Origin: Oligoflexales bacterium | Lineage (GTDB): Bacteria; Bdellovibrionota_B; Oligoflexia; Oligoflexales; RGVZ01 | Direction: 5' to 3' | NCBI GenBank assembly: GCA_947479535.1 | Contig: CANJZQ010000006.1 | Location: 26,566 to 90,565, forward strand | Length of the DNA stretch: 64,000 nt | Shown: positions 49,080 through 58,365 of the stretch, piece after piece | How the letters are laid out: each line of letters opens with the position of its first letter | How positions within the stretch are numbered: the stretch's first letter is position 1 | Made by a program: the position numbers and the translations under genes | The notes under the pieces: model-generated | The model's database searches: none | What the model saw: the letters and a program-made list of their open reading frames with translations, nothing else | What the model was told of the DNA's origin: nothing

Positions 49080-50804
49080 TTACTCCCCCACCATCAAATC
49101 CAACTCCGGGTCACCAATGAGGTTTGACTCCAAAGCTGTGTACACCATGACATTCGAGCGGTCCACAGAAAGCACGGCAGCCTTTGCCATGTGGTTCATG
49201 AAGCCAACGGTTTTAATCTTGTCCTTAAATCGCATCGACCAGAACGCCCGGTGCAATACCGCGGAGCTCCCTTCGCCATCCCGCCCGGGCTCGTACCAGC
49301 CGTAACGGGTGTTGGAGATCATTGCCGCCGGACCAAAATCAGGCAAGCGCACGGCATGGATCGTCCAGTTGTCGATGTCTGGATTGTTCGGATAACACCC
49401 CTGAGAGTAGAAGAATGCCGGACGCGACTTGAATTCTGAAACTCGAGTCGTATTCATGCGCAGTGCATAATCAGAATTCGCATGTCCCAGGTGATTCATC
49501 ACATGGAAATCCCCTGCGGCCATCGTCTCAAGAAACTGGTCTGCACTGACGGGTGCATTGAACTCATCGTAAAGCTTCGTAAACTGCGTTGAATCTGGAA
49601 AGCCGCTGGTGATTGGCGCCACATTGCGACCTGTCTCCAGGTTATCAAGGCTCCACCCACCTAAAGTTGTGCGATCGAGCTCTTCACCAAACGACATTGC
49701 CGTCATTGTCCGGCCTGCCTTTCCAGCATCAACGAGAGCCATGTGCTTCCCGACCCACGCGGCCAATTGGTCCGTCGTCTTGACGCCAACACGGCCGACT
49801 GCGACCTCACATTGCCAGTCGTATTGGCTGGCTGATCCAGTAAATGTCCCATCCAGGCAGCCATAATACTGGTCGGATGGGACTGGATCGCCGTTGTTGC
49901 TGCCCATCCCGGAACGAATCCGCTGCCATGGCAAATTCGCCTTGTCGCCGACAAGCAACACATAATCAATGGCGTCGTCGCGATATTTGCTTTTGATGAA
50001 TTCCCGGATTTCTGCGGCTGTAGGATTGGTACCGATCGATTCAAGGGTTGCGAGACTCACACGGAGTCCCCGGGCGCGTTTTTCCTCGATCAATGGGCGA
50101 AGCACTGTATTGGATTCGTCTCCAATGATCGCCTGCTTTCCGATGATCAGGTATCCAACTGGCGCCTCGTCCACTTCCGCAATTCCGCGCGACGTTTTTG
50201 TAACGATGACGTCATTGTCAATATTGCGAACCGCGAGTTCAAAATCCCGCGCCAGATTGGGGCGTAGCATCCTGCCGAGGGGAGCGCGTTGAACTGGCGA
50301 GGTTTCCACCGTGATTTTAATTGAGTTAAAAAATCGCGCCTTCGTGGGACTGATCATCTGGAAGGGATAAACGGGCACTTCCACAAAATCAAATCCGCGA
50401 AAAGAAACCACGCGGGGTTCGCCGATTAACTTCGCTGGATATAATCCGGCAACATAGCGGGAAACCAAAGGCCTTGTGTCATAGCCAAGGGAAATGACCC
50501 GCTGGCGGCCGGCCATTTGCGGCGTGTAGTCAATTTCGGATCCCTCGGACGCCTCGTACTTGACGTAATTCAGCCCCTGTCCGGCGGGGAGCATCACTTT
50601 CAAGGTCCGCACCGGGATCACCGGGTGGAGTTCCTTCCGGTAATCTGGCAGGGTCTTGCCCCAGGGACGGCAATCTTCATCTGCCCGGCAACGACCGTCC
50701 ACCGGACTTTTGATGTCAAACGAGAGCTGTTTGGTGATGGTTTCTGCGAGCCCGGTTCCACTGGAGACTAAAACCAGAGCTGCGGCGAAAAATGAATTTC
50801 TCAA
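49080..50804 (-). CDS. Peptidase C25 (gingipain-like) family secreted protease
   Basis: YLIIGKQAIIG, RDDAIDYVLLVGDKANLPWQRI, FHVMNHLGHANSDYALRM and FFYSQGCYPNNPDI (His/Cys dyad region); signal peptide. Confidence 0.85.
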   Translation of the reverse strand: MRNSFFAAALVLVSSGTGLAETITKQLSFDIKSPVDGRCRADEDCRPWGKTLPDYRKELHPVIPVRTLKVMLPAGQGLNYVKYEASEGSEIDYTPQMAGRQRVISLGYDTRPLVSRYVAGLYPAKLIGEPRVVSFRGFDFVEVPVYPFQMISPTKARFFNSIKITVETSPVQRAPLGRMLRPNLARDFELAVRNIDNDVIVTKTSRGIAEVDEAPVGYLIIGKQAIIGDESNTVLRPLIEEKRARGLRVSLATLESIGTNPTAAEIREFIKSKYRDDAIDYVLLVGDKANLPWQRIRSGMGSNNGDPVPSDQYYGCLDGTFTGSASQYDWQCEVAVGRVGVKTTDQLAAWVGKHMALVDAGKAGRTMTAMSFGEELDRTTLGGWSLDNLETGRNVAPITSGFPDSTQFTKLYDEFNAPVSADQFLETMAAGDFHVMNHLGHANSDYALRMNTTRVSEFKSRPAFFYSQGCYPNNPDIDNWTIHAVRLPDFGPAAMISNTRYGWYEPGRDGEGSSAVLHRAFWSMRFKDKIKTVGFMNHMAKAAVLSVDRSNVMVYTALESNLIGDPELDLMVGE

Positions 50805-50891
50805 GTTGCCCTCCTTGGCGTGACTTGTTAGCGAATATGGGGGCTATGCTAGCACCATCCGGAGAAATCTGGATGCCTGCGGTCCAGGCAC

Positions 50892-52448
50892 TTGATGTTG
50901 TACCAAAAGGACATTCAAAACATGTTGTATCGTCAACTGATTTTGGGAATCGCCGTCTCATTGTTTGGTTCCGTTGCCATGGGCGCTGAACCAAATTCTT
51001 TATGGATAAAAAAAACAGTTGCGGAGGCCTTGGACCAAGCCAGACGTGAAAAAAAACCGGCATTGCTTTATTGGGGCGCCGTCTGGTGCCCACCATGCAA
51101 TCAGTTGAAGGCTCAGGTGTTCAGCCACCCGGATTTCGCGACGGCAACTTCCTCCTTCATCCGCATCTACCTGGATGGCGACGATGCCGGCGCCCAAGAT
51201 TGGGGCGAAAAACTCAACGTATCCGGTTATCCGACAGTCCTTGTCCTGGCTCCCGAAAAACATGGCCGCGGGATCAGAATGAAAGAACGACTCCGGATCG
51301 CAGAATTCGTTAATTTCGCTGAATTCCGGACGTTGCTTTCGACGGCACTTGCCAGCAGCATGCCAATGAAAAAAGACCTCGCCTCAAAGGCGTTGCACGG
51401 CAAGGCGACTTCTGAGGAATGGAAACTCCTGGCGTTCACTTGGGATATTGCGGAGACCACATCCAACGCGGATGAAGCGCAGACAAAATCTGCAGTCGAC
51501 GAATTAAGAAAACTTTTTTCTTCGTGTCCTTATCCGGAAATCCGGGGCTTGTTGGCTGCACGCCTTCTGAATTTAGATGCCGGAATTCACCCCGAGTGGC
51601 TGGAAGCCGTCATCGCGAACGAAGCGTCGCTGTATGCGGCACGAGGACCCCTCCTTGCTGGGGCAAGCCAATGGCTGGAGAAGGCGCCATCAGACACCGC
51701 CCGGGATACCGCTGATAAACTTCGCGCTGCCATCAAAAGGCTACGCGACCATCCCGGCATTAGTCCGGCAGAACAATTGCAAACATGGGTCACCAGCCTT
51801 GACCTTGAGCAACACATGGCCGACCGCAAATGGATTGATTCCAGACAATGGGAGAAAACCCGCGACGACGCTGTCTCCGCGGCAATTCAAATTGAGTCGT
51901 CCAGCAAGTCCCCTTTCGAACGCCATGCTGTCGTCAGTGACGCGGCTGGGATTTTTGCAGCCGCAGGGAAAATAAACCTTGCGATGGAATTGCTCAAACG
52001 TGAAGCCGGCACCTCTGATACACCGTGGTATTACCAATCCACTTTGGGCTCCTTGGCCCTTCAGAAAAAAGAATACAAAGAAGCTCTAAACTGGTCCGCA
52101 AAGGCGCGGGACAGCGCACAGGGTCCAGCCACCAGGCTTCAGTGGCTGGCAAGCGACATCTTGCTGCAGTCCAAAATCATTCGTGAGCAGGCGGCAAACG
52201 GATCCCCAAAAGTGACTTCTGAAGAGGCCACGGCGCCAGAAATTGCAACCTGGTTGGATCTGGCAAAGTCTCTCCCCGACGGCTTCTCAGGACGAAATGC
52301 CTTGCGTGCACGCAAAATAAAAGAAGCAGTCACAGCATGGGCAGAAACACCCATTAAACGGGCAACGCTTACAAAATGGACAGAAACTTGTATCATGCTT
52401 AAAAAAGAGGCGAAAAACGCCTGCACTAAAACACTGCTAAAAGACTGA
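50892..52448 (+). CDS. Secreted thioredoxin-fold protein (DsbD-gamma/TlpA-like) with long helical C-terminal region
   Basis: ALLYWGAVWCPPCNQLKAQVF CxxC motif, VSGYPTVLVLAP; start possibly 50922. Confidence 0.8.
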   Translation: MMLYQKDIQNMLYRQLILGIAVSLFGSVAMGAEPNSLWIKKTVAEALDQARREKKPALLYWGAVWCPPCNQLKAQVFSHPDFATATSSFIRIYLDGDDAGAQDWGEKLNVSGYPTVLVLAPEKHGRGIRMKERLRIAEFVNFAEFRTLLSTALASSMPMKKDLASKALHGKATSEEWKLLAFTWDIAETTSNADEAQTKSAVDELRKLFSSCPYPEIRGLLAARLLNLDAGIHPEWLEAVIANEASLYAARGPLLAGASQWLEKAPSDTARDTADKLRAAIKRLRDHPGISPAEQLQTWVTSLDLEQHMADRKWIDSRQWEKTRDDAVSAAIQIESSSKSPFERHAVVSDAAGIFAAAGKINLAMELLKREAGTSDTPWYYQSTLGSLALQKKEYKEALNWSAKARDSAQGPATRLQWLASDILLQSKIIREQAANGSPKVTSEEATAPEIATWLDLAKSLPDGFSGRNALRARKIKEAVTAWAETPIKRATLTKWTETCIMLKKEAKNACTKTLLKD

Positions 52449-52455
52449 ATGAATC

Positions 52456-53250
52456 ATGGCAGAATCGCCCAAACCCGTCGCCCTTGTCACCGGTGCCAAC
52501 CGTGGCATCGGATTTGAAGTTTCCCGCCAACTAGGCGCGAAGGGCTTCAGGGTCATCATGACATCGCGCGATGACGTTAAGGGGCAAAAGGCTGCAAGAA
52601 CCCTGGCCGGTGAAGGTCTGGATGTTGTGTTTTACCAATTGGACGTCCTGCGCCTCGATGACAACAAGGTCGCCAATGACCTGAAGCTCTTCATCGATTC
52701 ACAATTCGGACGATTGGATGTCTTGATCAACAATGCCGGTGTTTTTTTGGATCCCTCTCGCGCTCGCGGTGGATCACCAAGTGTTTTTGACGCAAAGTTA
52801 TCGCTGATCCGTCAGACCATGGACATCAACCTCTATGGACCTCTGGTCCTCTGTCAAATAGCAATGCCACACATGCGCCGGCAACATCATGGCCGGATCG
52901 TCAACGTATCCAGCGGCATGGGGCAGATGAGCGAAATGGGTAGTGGTTACCCTGGCTACCGCCTGTCCAAGGTCTCCTTGAATGCTTTGACGAAGATTGT
53001 TGCGGCAGAAGTGGACAACGATTTTCATGAGACCGACATCCTTGTAAACGCGGTGTGTCCCGGCTGGGTGCAGACCGAAATGGGCGGCGAAGGTGCAACA
53101 ATTCCCGTGGCTCAGGGGGCCGATCCGATTGTTTGGCTGGCCACCCTGCCCAAAGGAAGCGGGCGGGACAAAAACCTCGTCAGCCGCATTGGCGGGGAGG
53201 ACCGCCTTAACGGCTTGTTTATCCGGGGCCGTAAAGTGATACCATGGTGA
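52456..53250 (+). CDS. Short-chain dehydrogenase/reductase
   Basis: ALVTGANRGIGFEVSRQL, VLINNAGVF, VNVSSGMGQM, YPGYRLSKVSLNALTK, VNAVCPGWVQTEMGG. Confidence 0.94.
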   Translation: MAESPKPVALVTGANRGIGFEVSRQLGAKGFRVIMTSRDDVKGQKAARTLAGEGLDVVFYQLDVLRLDDNKVANDLKLFIDSQFGRLDVLINNAGVFLDPSRARGGSPSVFDAKLSLIRQTMDINLYGPLVLCQIAMPHMRRQHHGRIVNVSSGMGQMSEMGSGYPGYRLSKVSLNALTKIVAAEVDNDFHETDILVNAVCPGWVQTEMGGEGATIPVAQGADPIVWLATLPKGSGRDKNLVSRIGGEDRLNGLFIRGRKVIPW

Positions 53251-53624
53251 TAATGAAACACCTTCGCATCATCATTGCTCTGATTTCATGCTTGTCTTTC
53301 GCGGGACGGGCGGCAGCGCAATGGAACTTTCTTGAACTTGACTCCACGCTTGCCCAGATCATGGATCATCAGGTGCAGGATGATGATTCGGGCTGCTGCT
53401 GCGATGAAGATGAGAAAGCAAATGAAGAAGAATCTTCCGACGACTGCTGTGAAGATTCCTGTGATGCCTCGCTCTGCCCCGTATGCGCAGATCAGATCCT
53501 TCCTGACAGTCTCCTTGCAAGCCTTCCGTCCCTAAAATCCACGCCGTTGTTAATGTTTGAATTATCCAGCGCCATCTCCGATGGCTGCCGTTTTGGCCTC
53601 GAGCGTCCTCCCCGCATCGCCTGA
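53244..53624 (+). CDS. Small secreted Cys/acidic-rich protein of unknown function
   Basis: Signal peptide then DDDSGCCCDEDEKANEEESSDDCCEDSCDASLCPVC; overlaps SDR gene end by 7 nt; alternative ATG at 53253. Confidence 0.6.
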   Translation: MVIMKHLRIIIALISCLSFAGRAAAQWNFLELDSTLAQIMDHQVQDDDSGCCCDEDEKANEEESSDDCCEDSCDASLCPVCADQILPDSLLASLPSLKSTPLLMFELSSAISDGCRFGLERPPRIA

Positions 53625-53679
53625 TTCTTTTTTAAGCGCTTCTACTAAAAATCTGTGCATCAAAAAATTCCTTGAATGA

Positions 53680-54090
53680 ATGGAGTTCAATATGAACCGC
53701 ATTTTGTCGAAACTTTTTGCATTGATGTTCCTCGTCGGCTTCTCCATGAAACTTTATGGCGCACCGATTGCAATTAAGGCCAATCCCGTGGAATCCAAAA
53801 CCCACACAACCGGGCAAACGCAACATCACGACGATTGTGGCGACTGTGATGATGGCGATTGCGACGATTGTGATGATTGCGATTGCCATGATGGCGACTG
53901 TGGCGACTGCTGCCACGACGGTTGCGACAGCGGATGCTGTGAAGATTGCGATTGCGGCTGTGACTGTTGTGACGGCGGCTGTGACGACGGCAAATGTGAC
54001 AACGGCAGCTGTGACTGCAACGGCTGCGAGGACTGCGACTGCCAAGACTGCGATTGTAATGACGGCGATTGCCACGACTCCAAAAAATAA
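53680..54090 (+). CDS. Secreted Cys/Asp/Gly-rich low-complexity protein (metallothionein-like composition)
   Basis: Signal peptide MNRILSKLFALMFLVGFSMKLYG (likely ATG 53692); last 88 residues contain 27 Cys in D-C, D-D-C and C-x-x-C spacing. Confidence 0.68.
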   Translation: MEFNMNRILSKLFALMFLVGFSMKLYGAPIAIKANPVESKTHTTGQTQHHDDCGDCDDGDCDDCDDCDCHDGDCGDCCHDGCDSGCCEDCDCGCDCCDGGCDDGKCDNGSCDCNGCEDCDCQDCDCNDGDCHDSKK

Positions 54091-54105
54091 AGTCGTGTGA
54101 TCCTG

Positions 54106-54140
54106 AGCGGGGCCCCGTCATCCAGTACGGGGCTCCGCCT
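54106..54140. terminator. GC-rich imperfect palindrome between convergent genes
   Basis: GAGCGGGGCCCCGT-CATCCAGT-ACGGGGCTCCGCCT, near-perfect stem just after the stop at 54090 and before the pirin stop at 54152. Confidence 0.5.
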
Positions 54141-54151
54141 GCGAATCACCA

Positions 54152-54871
54152 TCACGGAAGATCAAAAAAGAGCGCCTCGGCGTTCTGGTCCCCTATCACC
54201 CTCATCCGTACCGAATTCTCTTCACGGATCGCAAGTCCGTCGCCGGGAGACATCCTGATCACGTTGACTGCGCCGTGACTGGATGTCGTGATCTCCACTG
54301 AACCTGTAATCAACTGAAACCAACCGTATCCGTACCGCAATGAAATCTCCTGTTCCGATCCAGCTGGCATCTTGCCTGCATAAATGCTGGCATCCGCCCG
54401 AATGGGAATCGACCCACCGCAGGCCGGATCGTCATCAGGCGCCGCCACCCGTGTCATTGGCCCGACGTCAAAGGCCCGCTGATCGTAAATTGGCGGGCCA
54501 CCGGATTTGCGTGGAAGAATCCAAATTTGAAGCAAGTGACAGTCCTCTGGCGAGGGATTGGCTTCGCTGTGTAAAACCCCCGTTCCAGCCGACATGTATT
54601 GCACCTCACCTGGACGAATAATCGCACCATTACCCATGTTGTCCTTATGTTCCAACGCGCCGGAAACAATGTAGGTCAAAATTTCCATGTCACGATGTGG
54701 GTGCATACCGAAACCACGACCACCAGCCACCACATCTTCATTGATGACCCTCAAATTACGAAATGCGATCCTTTCCGGATCAAAGTATTCGCCAAAACTG
54801 AATGAATGATACGTCTTGAGCCAGCCGTGATCGAAATAACCACGATCTAGACTCTTTCTCAGTGCGAGCAT
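54152..54871 (-). CDS. Pirin family protein (YhhW-like)
   Basis: HGWLKTYHSFSFGEYFDPERIAFRNLRVINEDVVAGGRGFGMHPHRDMEILTYIVSGALEHKDNMG. Confidence 0.94.
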   Translation of the reverse strand: MLALRKSLDRGYFDHGWLKTYHSFSFGEYFDPERIAFRNLRVINEDVVAGGRGFGMHPHRDMEILTYIVSGALEHKDNMGNGAIIRPGEVQYMSAGTGVLHSEANPSPEDCHLLQIWILPRKSGGPPIYDQRAFDVGPMTRVAAPDDDPACGGSIPIRADASIYAGKMPAGSEQEISLRYGYGWFQLITGSVEITTSSHGAVNVIRMSPGDGLAIREENSVRMRVIGDQNAEALFFDLP

Positions 54872-54993
54872 GGAATTCCCCCTCCCTCTCCGAAGACCTC
54901 AATCCCACTTCTAACAACGGACAAATCGATTAAAAGCTTAGAAACATTCAAAAACACTGATAAAATCGTCAGATCCCACGGAGGATCCGCATT

Positions 54994-55473
54994 TTGAACC
55001 TGCAGAGGCAGTGGAACACATACGTGAAAGGCAGGATGATCCGTCTGATCAACTGGTGGCCTCCGATGCTTTTTGCTGGAATTCGCGTCACGCGATTTTC
55101 CGACGACTACCGTGAAATCGACGTCTGCCTGAAAATGCATTCGTGGAACCGAAATTACGTTGGCGTTCATTTTGGCGGGTCGCTTTACGCAATGACCGAT
55201 CCATTTTATATGCTGATGCTGATGGAAAACCTCGGGCGTGACTATATTGTTTGGGACAAGGCGGCCACAGTCCGCTTTAAACGGCCCGGCAAGGGCACGG
55301 TCAAAGCCACGTTCGCCATCACGGAATCTGACTTGGATAAGATCCGTCGCGAAACTGCTTCAGGACAGAAGTATGAACCTGTTTTCACAGTCCAAGTGAT
55401 CGATGCTTATGGAACTGTGGTAACTGAAGTCGTCAAAACGCTATACATCAAACGCAAGGACAAGGGGTCGTAA
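54994..55473 (+). CDS. DUF4442 / hotdog-fold thioesterase-like protein (TTG start)
   Basis: MHSWNRNYVGVHFGGSLYAMTDPFYMLMLMENLG...DYIVWDKAATVRFKRPGKG. Confidence 0.8.
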   Translation: MNLQRQWNTYVKGRMIRLINWWPPMLFAGIRVTRFSDDYREIDVCLKMHSWNRNYVGVHFGGSLYAMTDPFYMLMLMENLGRDYIVWDKAATVRFKRPGKGTVKATFAITESDLDKIRRETASGQKYEPVFTVQVIDAYGTVVTEVVKTLYIKRKDKGS

Positions 55474-56201
55474 TGGAAACCATGTTGAGCCTCGCAACCC
55501 TGACCCTGCTCGAGATTGTTCTCGGGATCGACAACATCATTTTCATTTCCATCCTTGCCGGAAAACTCAAGGGAAATGAAAAACGACTGGCCCGCCAGCT
55601 AGGCTTGATGGGTGCCTTGATCACCAGACTGGGACTTCTGGCAACCATGGCGTGGATCGCCCAACTGACCACGCCTTTATTTGAAGTTGCTGCAGTACCC
55701 ATCAGCGGGAAGTCTTTGATCCTGATCCTTGGTGGCGTGTTTCTGATATTCAAGGCAACACACGAGATCCACGACAAACTGGAAGGCGACGAATCGGCAT
55801 CAGATTCAAATCCAAAGCGGAACACACTCGCCTGGACGGTTGCCCAGATCATGGTCATCGACATTGTCTTTTCTTTGGATTCCGTGATCACCGCCGTTGG
55901 CATGAGCAATCAACTTGGCGTGATGGTACTCGCCAACGTGATCGCCCTGGGCATCATGCTGGTTGCGTCGGGCAGCATCTCGGATTTTGTCGACCGTCAC
56001 CCGACCATCAAGGTTCTGGCACTGTCCTTCCTGATTATGATCGGACTTTTTCTGGTCCTCGACGGGGTCGGAATGCACGTGCCAAAAGGCTACATTTATT
56101 TCGCCATGGCCTTCAGCTTGTTTGTTGAATTCGTCAACATCCGGGTCACCCGGAAACCAAAGCCACTGCACCTTCACAACGTGCCGAAGAATCCTGGTTA
56201 A
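55473..56201 (+). CDS. TerC-family integral membrane protein
   Basis: LEIVLGIDNIIFISILAGKL, VFSLDSVITAVGMS, FVEFVNIRVTR; TAATG overlap with upstream gene. Confidence 0.94.
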   Translation: METMLSLATLTLLEIVLGIDNIIFISILAGKLKGNEKRLARQLGLMGALITRLGLLATMAWIAQLTTPLFEVAAVPISGKSLILILGGVFLIFKATHEIHDKLEGDESASDSNPKRNTLAWTVAQIMVIDIVFSLDSVITAVGMSNQLGVMVLANVIALGIMLVASGSISDFVDRHPTIKVLALSFLIMIGLFLVLDGVGMHVPKGYIYFAMAFSLFVEFVNIRVTRKPKPLHLHNVPKNPG

Positions 56202-57481
56202 GAGTCTGCCAAAGGATCTTGGCCATGGCTGACGATTGTGGCGATCGCAAGATCGCCCGTCACGTTGACCACGGTCCTGCACATGTCCAGCAACCGGTCG
56301 ATCCCCAGGATCAGACCCAAACTTTCTGGCGGGATCCCCAACTGCTGCAGCAGAACCATCACGAGGGGCAGAGACCCCCCCGGCACTCCAGCCGTGCCCA
56401 CACCGGCAAGGACAGCCATGCCAACCACCGTCATCTGCTGGGTCAGGTCCAGGTGAACCCCCGACAATTGGGCCAGAAATAAAACCGTCACGCCTTCAAA
56501 AAGAGCCGTGCCGTTCTGATTGGCAGTCGCACCTACCGTCAGAACGAACCTGGAAATCCGCGGTGGCAGTTTCAACTTTTTCTCGGCCGTTTGAAGCGAA
56601 TGCGGCAATGATGCGTTCGACGACGCCGTGGCAAACGCATAGAGCATCAAGTCCTGACACTGGCGAAAAAATTCAACAGGACTTTTTCGGGCGATCAATT
56701 TCAACGCGGTGCCATAAACAACAATCATTTGAAACAAGAGGCCGCCGACAACCACCAGAACGAAAGCACCAAGGGGCACTAAAAGTTGCAATCCACTGCG
56801 GTAGAATGATCCAAACGTCAGTGAAAAAACGGCCACTGGAGCCAATTTCATGGCCCAAGACATCAAGTACAAGCAAACATCAAAAAGTTCTTTCAAGATT
56901 GCGTGAACCGTGCGCGGCCGACCGGTGGTTTGAAACAACGCAAACCCAAATGCCAAGGCAAAAAACATGAGGCTCAGCATTTCGCCATCAAGGGCCTTCA
57001 CGGCTGCCTCGATTGGGTTTCTTGGAATGATATCGATCAATGTCTGACTGAATGATTTTCCAGACGAAGCATTCGCCGCGATGGACGAAAGCAGGTCTTT
57101 GCTCTGTGCCGCAATGCCCATGTCAATCTTCACAATGCGTCCCGGCTGAACGAGATTCACCAGGGTGACGCCGACGGCCACAGAGATTCCGCTAAAAATG
57201 AAGGTCCAGAACAAGGTCTTCCGGGCCACAGCACCAAATTGCTGGCCTTCGGCCAATTCGTAGATCCCCAACACAATCGCAGAGAACACCACAGGAACCA
57301 CAATCATGAAAATGAGGCGCAGAAATATTTGCCCGACGGGGGGCAAGATGTGCGTGGCAAAAGCATTGACCCAGGTCACGTCACTGAACTGATGCGCAAT
57401 GATCCCGCCGACCAGCCCAGCAACAAGTGACAAAATCAGAGTTGACGGCTTAACAGATCGAGGCATGCTCGCTGATGACAT
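56198..57481 (-). CDS. Dicarboxylate/amino acid:cation symporter (DAACS)
   Basis: TAFATASSNASLPHSL-type serine-rich motif, NQNGTALFEGVTVLFLAQ, VGTAGVPGGSLPL; start at 57481 preferred over 57604. Confidence 0.93.
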   Translation of the reverse strand: MSSASMPRSVKPSTLILSLVAGLVGGIIAHQFSDVTWVNAFATHILPPVGQIFLRLIFMIVVPVVFSAIVLGIYELAEGQQFGAVARKTLFWTFIFSGISVAVGVTLVNLVQPGRIVKIDMGIAAQSKDLLSSIAANASSGKSFSQTLIDIIPRNPIEAAVKALDGEMLSLMFFALAFGFALFQTTGRPRTVHAILKELFDVCLYLMSWAMKLAPVAVFSLTFGSFYRSGLQLLVPLGAFVLVVVGGLLFQMIVVYGTALKLIARKSPVEFFRQCQDLMLYAFATASSNASLPHSLQTAEKKLKLPPRISRFVLTVGATANQNGTALFEGVTVLFLAQLSGVHLDLTQQMTVVGMAVLAGVGTAGVPGGSLPLVMVLLQQLGIPPESLGLILGIDRLLDMCRTVVNVTGDLAIATIVSHGQDPLADS

Positions 57482-57509
57482 GTAACAAAACTCCTTCGAC
57501 AGCTGAATT

Positions 57510-58277
57510 TCACTCGACGGGCGCAGGATTATCCATCGGAAACCGCCGCTGCGATCCCGCGACACTCGCAATCCGTCTACAGGTTTCCGTAACAGGTCTG
57601 CCATTGCATCCGTGGCGGTGTGCCAATCCCCTCAAGACCTCATCCAGGCGTTCTGGTAGAACCTGACCATTCTTGGGCAGGCTCCCACGCACCGTTGAAT
57701 TCAAGCGGATGCCCGCCAAAACCCAAGTGGAAACCCCATCAATTTCAACTTGCGGATGGTCCACGGTACGGTGGCACATGCCACAGGTCATGCGAGACCC
57801 CGGGTCAATAGGCGTAAAAGCCCCAGCAAGTGCATCCGCGAGGGTCACGGGATGCCCGGACGGGATGTTGGCGAGGATCACGCGTTCGCGGTCCCCGGGG
57901 ACCAAAGCCTGACTGACCTCAAGGCGATCACCATTGAGCCCAGCCACCAGATTAAAAGACAGGATCAGGCCACTATCAAAAACCTGAAAACACCGCAGGT
58001 CACCCTCATCAGGATTCGCGGGCTGACCGCTGCTCTGGCTTGCGGTGCAGGCGACACTGGCATAGGGCGCCAACTTGTTCAGGACATATGAGACCACCGC
58101 CTGGCCCCTCAAACCGTTGGCATCAGCGGCGTTTCGGCAGTCGATAATATCAATGATTCCAGCGGGATCTTCGCAAATGTCACCAAAAAAACGCGCGTGC
58201 GCCTGCCCAAATGAGGGCACCATTGCGGCACCACCCGCCAATAAAACAAGCAGCCATTTAGTTCCAGCCGAGGCCAT
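57510..58277 (-). CDS. Secreted protein with single CxxCH motif (possible c-type heme)
   Basis: Signal peptide ending AHA; MTCGMCHRTVDHP. Confidence 0.6.
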   Translation of the reverse strand: MASAGTKWLLVLLAGGAAMVPSFGQAHARFFGDICEDPAGIIDIIDCRNAADANGLRGQAVVSYVLNKLAPYASVACTASQSSGQPANPDEGDLRCFQVFDSGLILSFNLVAGLNGDRLEVSQALVPGDRERVILANIPSGHPVTLADALAGAFTPIDPGSRMTCGMCHRTVDHPQVEIDGVSTWVLAGIRLNSTVRGSLPKNGQVLPERLDEVLRGLAHRHGCNGRPVTETCRRIASVAGSQRRFPMDNPAPVE

Positions 58278-58365
58278 CCCCCGGTCCTACCAAAATGCGA
58301 AAGGCCCCGCCAGCGTTCCCGCTCGGTCGAACCTGCCGCAATCCGTATTTAGTTTGCTGCCTTAC

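Noticed and set aside
53632-54075. Minus-strand 147-aa ORF (and other frames) of Ala/Ile/Val or Ser/Gln/His repeats
   Set aside because: Artefact of the low-complexity GAC/TGC/GAT codons of the Cys/Asp-rich gene on the plus strand; no start context or domain.
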